Of a stretch of DNA of 64,000 nucleotides, positions 59,585 to 64,000 are shown piece after piece. The DNA lies in NCBI GenBank assembly GCA_037074705.1, contig CM073595.1, forward strand, positions 22,842,501 through 22,906,500, read 5' to 3'. Under the pieces are notes generated by a model. That model did not search any database. It was not told where the DNA came from and saw nothing but the letters and a program-made list of their open reading frames with translations. The translations under genes and the position numbers were made by a program. This DNA is from Zhengitettix transpicula (lineage: Eukaryota; Arthropoda; Insecta; Orthoptera; Tetrigidae). Numbering within the stretch: position 1 is the stretch's first letter; each line of letters begins with the position of its first letter.

Positions 59585-61120
59585 TATTTGAAAATAAATT
59601 AAATAGGAACGTTGAGAAAATATTGTCACTAATATAAACAATAATAAATACGTAACTAAGAGAGAATATGTTAGGATCACTGCACATTTCAAAGAGGAAA
59701 GACTACAGAAGTTAGAAAGGTTTAATGTAAAGTAAGGAAAAAAATATTATCGGTAATACTTCACTTCACAAGGTGCAATAAATTACGTAAATAACACTGC
59801 ACTGACCAAAACAGTAAGGTGATAGACAAACTCAAAATGTTGTCATCTCCTTTTTTTTTAGTTTGTTTCTTCAACAGAAATAATTAAAATGTTCTTGCAG
59901 TTTCAAGTTCTTCGAAATTTCTCATAATGAAATAAAAGCTCCGTGGAATTTAATGAAGGCTCCACGGACATGTAAGAGAAATGCCAAATAACTTTCACGA
60001 ATTATTTCCGAAATAATATTTCGTATTATGTGGAACAAAAACATACTGTCGTTAAAATTCTTATAGACGCAGAACATGAATATTTATTTAAATTCCTGAT
60101 TAAAATAGACATTAGAATATTTCTAACGTGAGTGACAAGACACGTATGATTAGTTAAAAACGCTATTTGAACCTAATATACAGCAGGCATTAACGGTGTC
60201 AGTAGCAGACTTATTATTAATTCGCGTTTTTATGTAAAAAAAAGGTAACGATAGTTTCAACAATTTTTTAAAAAGTAAACATCTGAAATATTCAAATATA
60301 CGTGTTGTGGCCCGATTTCCCTTTATAAGTAAATTTATAACCGAGAGGAATACGGTGGAAAAAATGGAAATCAACAGAGACTGCAATGCACTACTTTTTT
60401 TTCTTCTATTAAACTAGAGGTTGCTACAGACGTATTTAAAGGACGTAGGCAAAATGCTTCGTAAGAAAGGAAACGTGGCCGGTATGCAGACTGTAAACTA
60501 TAGGGACCCATTATTATACGTCAACTACTATTTCATCAAACAATTACGCAATTAAACATTGACACTGTAAATACGCAAGTAAGTTTGTTTGCCGGTTTAG
60601 TGTTAATAATTAATTGCATACTTCGTCAATTTTAAATTACATGGAGCACACGACCTGTCCCCCGCGTTGATACTGATGAGTTGATGTCAGCTGACGCAGC
60701 GCATCCGCAACGTGCGGCGTATTGCGCCAACTCTGCGCCAGTTCCTTTATAGATTCACATAGAGAAGTTCATGCTTGAGTTTCCCTTGGTCTGGCTAAGG
60801 TTGGCGCACGTCTCAAATATAAGGACACTACTTCGTTTCAGATTCTGACCTACGTCTAAATCGATATCTTCCCTGGTGGAGACTGAGACCGCCGTAGGAA
60901 GGTGAACTCGGCTCAGTCTTTCATATTTGATGCTTTGAAACGCGTACATACAACTTCCTATTCACATTGTGGACAGAAAGAGACTAATTTATTTTACAAC
61001 ACATGTCAATAATTTAATATCGCATCAGTATCAAATATAAGAAGAAAAATTGAAAGTGACACTGACGGAGCTAGGTCAATAGATACTTTCTAAACAAAAT
61101 AAAAACACCATAGCTTCGGT
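59585..61120. other. No gene recognised
   Basis: AT-rich except for 60640-60950, which is less AT-rich. A 64-codon minus-strand frame (60755-60949) there shows no domain. Confidence 0.35.
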
Positions 61121-61129
61121 TGATAGATT

Positions 61130-61450
61130 TTTTTATTATCAACTTAATCTCCTTTCAGCCCGACACCCAGAGTTTCTACAACTTTTCAGACCGAATCCAG
61201 AAGTAAATCGTCAGACGAATCATCAACATGACCGTGAGTTTGTTCCAGAAATGATCTCGTTGGAAGTGATTTTTTTCTATCGAGACACTTCTTCAGGCTG
61301 AGAAAATGGGGAGCTAAATCTAGTGAATGATGTGGATTCAGCAACAGCTCGAACTACAATTCGACAACTTTCTCCATTGAAGCTCCTCATGATGTGCCTT
61401 GAAGGAAGGTCACTTTATTCTTGGTGAAGTGTGGACAATATCCTCTTCAT
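61130..61450 (-). pseudogene. Mariner transposase C-terminal remnant (fourth copy)
   Basis: Minus-strand translations give VVEL.FELLLNPHHSLDLAP, then SLKKCLDRKKSLPT, and near the end VGLKGD.VDNKK. These match the mariner run from the region before the third catalytic Asp to the C-terminus (KLHEL...HSPDLAP...LKGDYVEK layout). Stops and deletions are frequent and the third Asp motif is disrupted. It is shorter and older than the 15920-17145 copy. Confidence 0.55.
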
Positions 61451-61689
61451 AATATAACAATGAAAGTATTCCCAGAAAAACAGACAATAAAATATTAACC
61501 GATTCCTCCACCAATCGGTGGGCCTTATCAAGTGGAATTTAACATTTTTTAAACCAAGAAAAAAAAAACTTACTGACTAAGTAACATATCAAGTTTTGCT
61601 TGAAGAATCGCTATCGCTCTGGACATTAATGGTGTTGCTGATGTTAATCATTTCAGAAATAAGTCTAGCAAAATAATTAGTTTCCACAT

Positions 61690-62134
61690 CAAGGATTTAA
61701 AGCTGTGATTGTTCAACGACATATGTTTGGTGATGACCGAATGCTTGTCCGCGGGTAATTTAAAATTCCTTGATCCTGGTTTGCAATGCCCTTATCGTTT
61801 GACCTGTGTCAACCGCATTACAATCATTCCAATCAATTTTGTAAACCACAAAGCGTGTATCCTCAGAGCACAATGGGTCTTTACCACTCTTGACATAACA
61901 TGAGAGAAAATTGATAGATTTGTAAAGGATGCCCATATTATATTGGCGTAGTAAATTGGTTTTGCCAATATGTAACCCATTGTAAAAGGTAAATACTAAC
62001 TTCATGTTGTGACTATTCTGATTTTTACGAATATTAGAAGAATAATATAACAATTTCTTGAGTCCATTGTGGATATTGGTATGAGTGAACGAAGGAGGAT
62101 ACAGATTATCAAGAAGAATATTATATGAATACAA
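61690..62134 (-). pseudogene. Penelope-like element, GIY-YIG endonuclease remnant
   Basis: The minus-strand frame carries LLRQYNMGILYKSINFLSCY, then FVVYKIDWNDCNAVDTGQTI and RALQTRIKEF. It aligns with the GIY-YIG core of Penelope-like elements: a VYKI strand, cysteine pairs, YIGQT and RIKEH. The first Cys is Trp and the YIG has become DTG, so the nuclease is dead. After a frameshift, ITKHMSLNNHSFKSL continues the domain to about 61690. The reverse transcriptase part upstream was not found. It is a different, older copy from the 56.9 kb remnant. Confidence 0.75.
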
Positions 62135-63194
62135 TTTATTGTAACATCCTCTTTACATCTCGCCTCAAACGATCCATAGTAGCTTCGTCTCCGCTTTCTT
62201 TCTTCCTAAATATTGGATTCATGCATAACAAAACGTCGTGGTCATACCGATTTCAACGTTCGCCTGAAGTTTCAACTGTTGTTTTTTTCTCTGGGACGTA
62301 GTTGTGGAATAATGTTGTGTGTCGACGGACAAACACGTCAGGGTCGCGAAGAAGAAGCTACAAACCAGCCATTGTCTCAACAATTATGTACAAACGCGGC
62401 AACCATCTGCTGTTATTACTATGAGTCACAATTTTTTTTAGCAAAATTGTCAACGTGGTAAGACAAATTGAGATTATGAAATTATTGACCAAGCCTAGTA
62501 TAAGCTATCCAGCAGTTATGTCAAAAAGTAAAAACGGAAATGCTTAGAAGGTATTCCTATACCATTAAAAATAACATGGTATTGTATATAACGGTGATTA
62601 AAATTTCTAAACTAAACCACACAAGAGAAATTAACTGTTGAAGATAAAAAAATACATAGAAGATTTTGAAATTATTTCGGTACATTTGAAAATCACATAT
62701 TACAACATATTAGGAAATATAAAAACTTAATGGTGAAATAAATGGGTACATAATTCAAAGAAAATAGTCTTTAGTAAACTAATGTATTGAAAGGAGAACG
62801 ACGTCATGGCCCAACTAGAATAATTTTACAAAAGAATGCTATTTTTCACGTTATAAATAATTATTTGAAAAAAATCGTAAGGTTGACGTCTCTGAACTTA
62901 ATATTGAATTTATATATGGCCAACGAAAAATTTTAATTAGTATACACCAAGTTAAACAATTCATGTTAGGTTCCTTTGAATAGTTATAAGGCATCTGAAG
63001 ATATATTTGTCAGCTACAATAATATGGATTCCAAGTTAATTTCTGAAGTTCTCACATTTAGACTATAAATTATTGTATTTTGCAAAAAAAAATAATATAA
63101 TATATAATTACTTGACACCATTTTTTTATCAGTCGTAGAAACTATATAAAAATGTTGGTCAAAGAGACTTTGCCAGTAACTAATACCGTCTGTA

Positions 63195-63249
<55 letters not shown>

Positions 63250-63554
63250 AAGAGAGTAGATTTGATCTTTATGCATACGACCTACAAATACTTGACTGTG
63301 AATTCAAATCATTTATAGGAGCAAATATTTCGCTTAATTGTACGAGGAATAATATACTTCACACTCGTCCACCAAAAGTGTCAAATAAAGTCAGTACAAG
63401 TAATTTTTTTCCAAAAACATATATTTTAAGTTTTACTCGTTACTTGGCCAGCGAGTTTATTCATCAAACAAAAATGGATTTATTAGCTGTGAATGCAGCC
63501 ACCCCAAACATCCTGTATTATTTCCCCAACTAGATCTTTTGAACAACATTCTAG
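62135..63554. other. No gene recognised; one long TA tract
   Basis: AT-rich with a (TA)n tract at 63197-63246. An 82-codon plus-strand frame at 62213-62461 shows no domain. Confidence 0.35.
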
Positions 63555-64000
63555 CGATATTTACTTCTGATTAACCGAGCATGAACCAAGGACTCTTGGG
63601 TTGTATTAGTATTTAACACCCATTCTTTTGACGAAAAAATAATTATTTTTTTTTATATATCAGTGAAATTTTTCTGAGAAGTAAAGGACAGTGCTTATAT
63701 ATTTTATTGCGATATTTACTTGTGATTAACCCAGCAAAAACTAACGACTCTCGGGTTGTATTATTATTTAACACCCATTCTTTTGACGTAAAAATAATTA
63801 ATTTTTTTTAAACATCAGTGACGTTTTTCTGATAAATAAAGACCAGTGCTTATATATTTTATTGCAATATTTACTTCTGATTAACCCAGCAAAAACCAAG
63901 AACTCTCGGGTTGTATTATTATTTAACACCCATTCTTTTGACGTAAAAATGATTAATTTTTTTTAAATATCAGTGACGATTTTCTGATAAATAAAGACCA
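63555..64000. repeat. 155-bp tandem array, at least 2.9 copies, continuing beyond window
   Basis: Units starting CGATATTTACTT (63555), CGATATTTACTT (63710) and CAATATTTACTT (63865) are 155 bp apart. Shared phrases are TCGGGTTGTATTATTATTTA and AACACCCATTCTTTTGACG. The two right-hand units are closer to each other than to the first. The last unit is incomplete at the window end, so the array extends further. Confidence 0.95.

Noticed and set aside
60670..60725. CTGATGA in a less AT-rich patch as a ribozyme
   Set aside because: It lacks the GAAA partner and the expected hairpin.

Overview
The window looks like nuclear DNA of an arthropod, most likely an insect. It is AT-rich, has GT/AG introns and is packed with decayed transposons of animal type: mariner, Tc1, Helitron-like, non-LTR, Penelope-like, LTR and tRNA-derived SINE. 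No bacterial operons, rRNA genes or functional tRNA genes are visible. The species cannot be fixed from sequence alone.

The one convincing host gene is on the minus strand and runs off the left edge. It is a GT43 beta-1,3-glucuronosyltransferase of the GlcAT-P/S (B3GAT) type. Coding exon 1 (13370-13871) carries the cytoplasmic tail, signal anchor, proline-rich stem and start of the catalytic domain. Exon 2 (3050-3207) carries the DDD motif, and exon 3 (953-1129) continues the domain. All junctions are in phase with consensus splice sites; the C-terminus lies outside the window. A 59-bp minus-strand exon-like segment at 38231-38289 has strong splice sites and may be a 5' exon of this or another transcript. 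A 111-codon open segment at 15322-15654 with possible splice sites is unidentified.

Layout: 1-13.9 kb is the glucuronosyltransferase gene, whose 10-kb first intron holds two LTR-like elements and several Helitron-like fragments. 14-20 kb has a mariner with intact ends and broken transposase, and a LINE remnant. 20.8-24.5 kb has a fold-back element and two LTR-like elements back to back. 26-30 kb has a SINE, a Tc1-like remnant and a second long Helitron copy. 30.6-37 kb has a palindromic insertion and a SINE. 37.5-38.2 kb is a 96-bp tandem array. 38-45 kb is mostly featureless. 45-52 kb has a 200-bp tandem array, mariner and LINE remnants and Helitron pieces. 53-62 kb is rich in Penelope-like remnants and palindromic insertions. 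63.5-64 kb starts a 155-bp tandem array that leaves the window.

The most interesting pattern is a set of short insertions at 30.6, 49.9, 53.6, 54.1 and 59.4 kb, plus a Penelope-like remnant at 57 kb. Five of them have 12-14 bp target-site duplications. All have inverted arms, and five of the six carry an outward-facing motif resembling a minimal hammerhead ribozyme core (CTGANGA, hairpin, GAAACGT); in the 59.4-kb unit only the GAAACGTT half is intact. Two sit one after the other at the same target sequence. The Penelope-like endonuclease remnant carries the same motif at its 3' end, which suggests that all derive from ribozyme-bearing Penelope-like retroelements.
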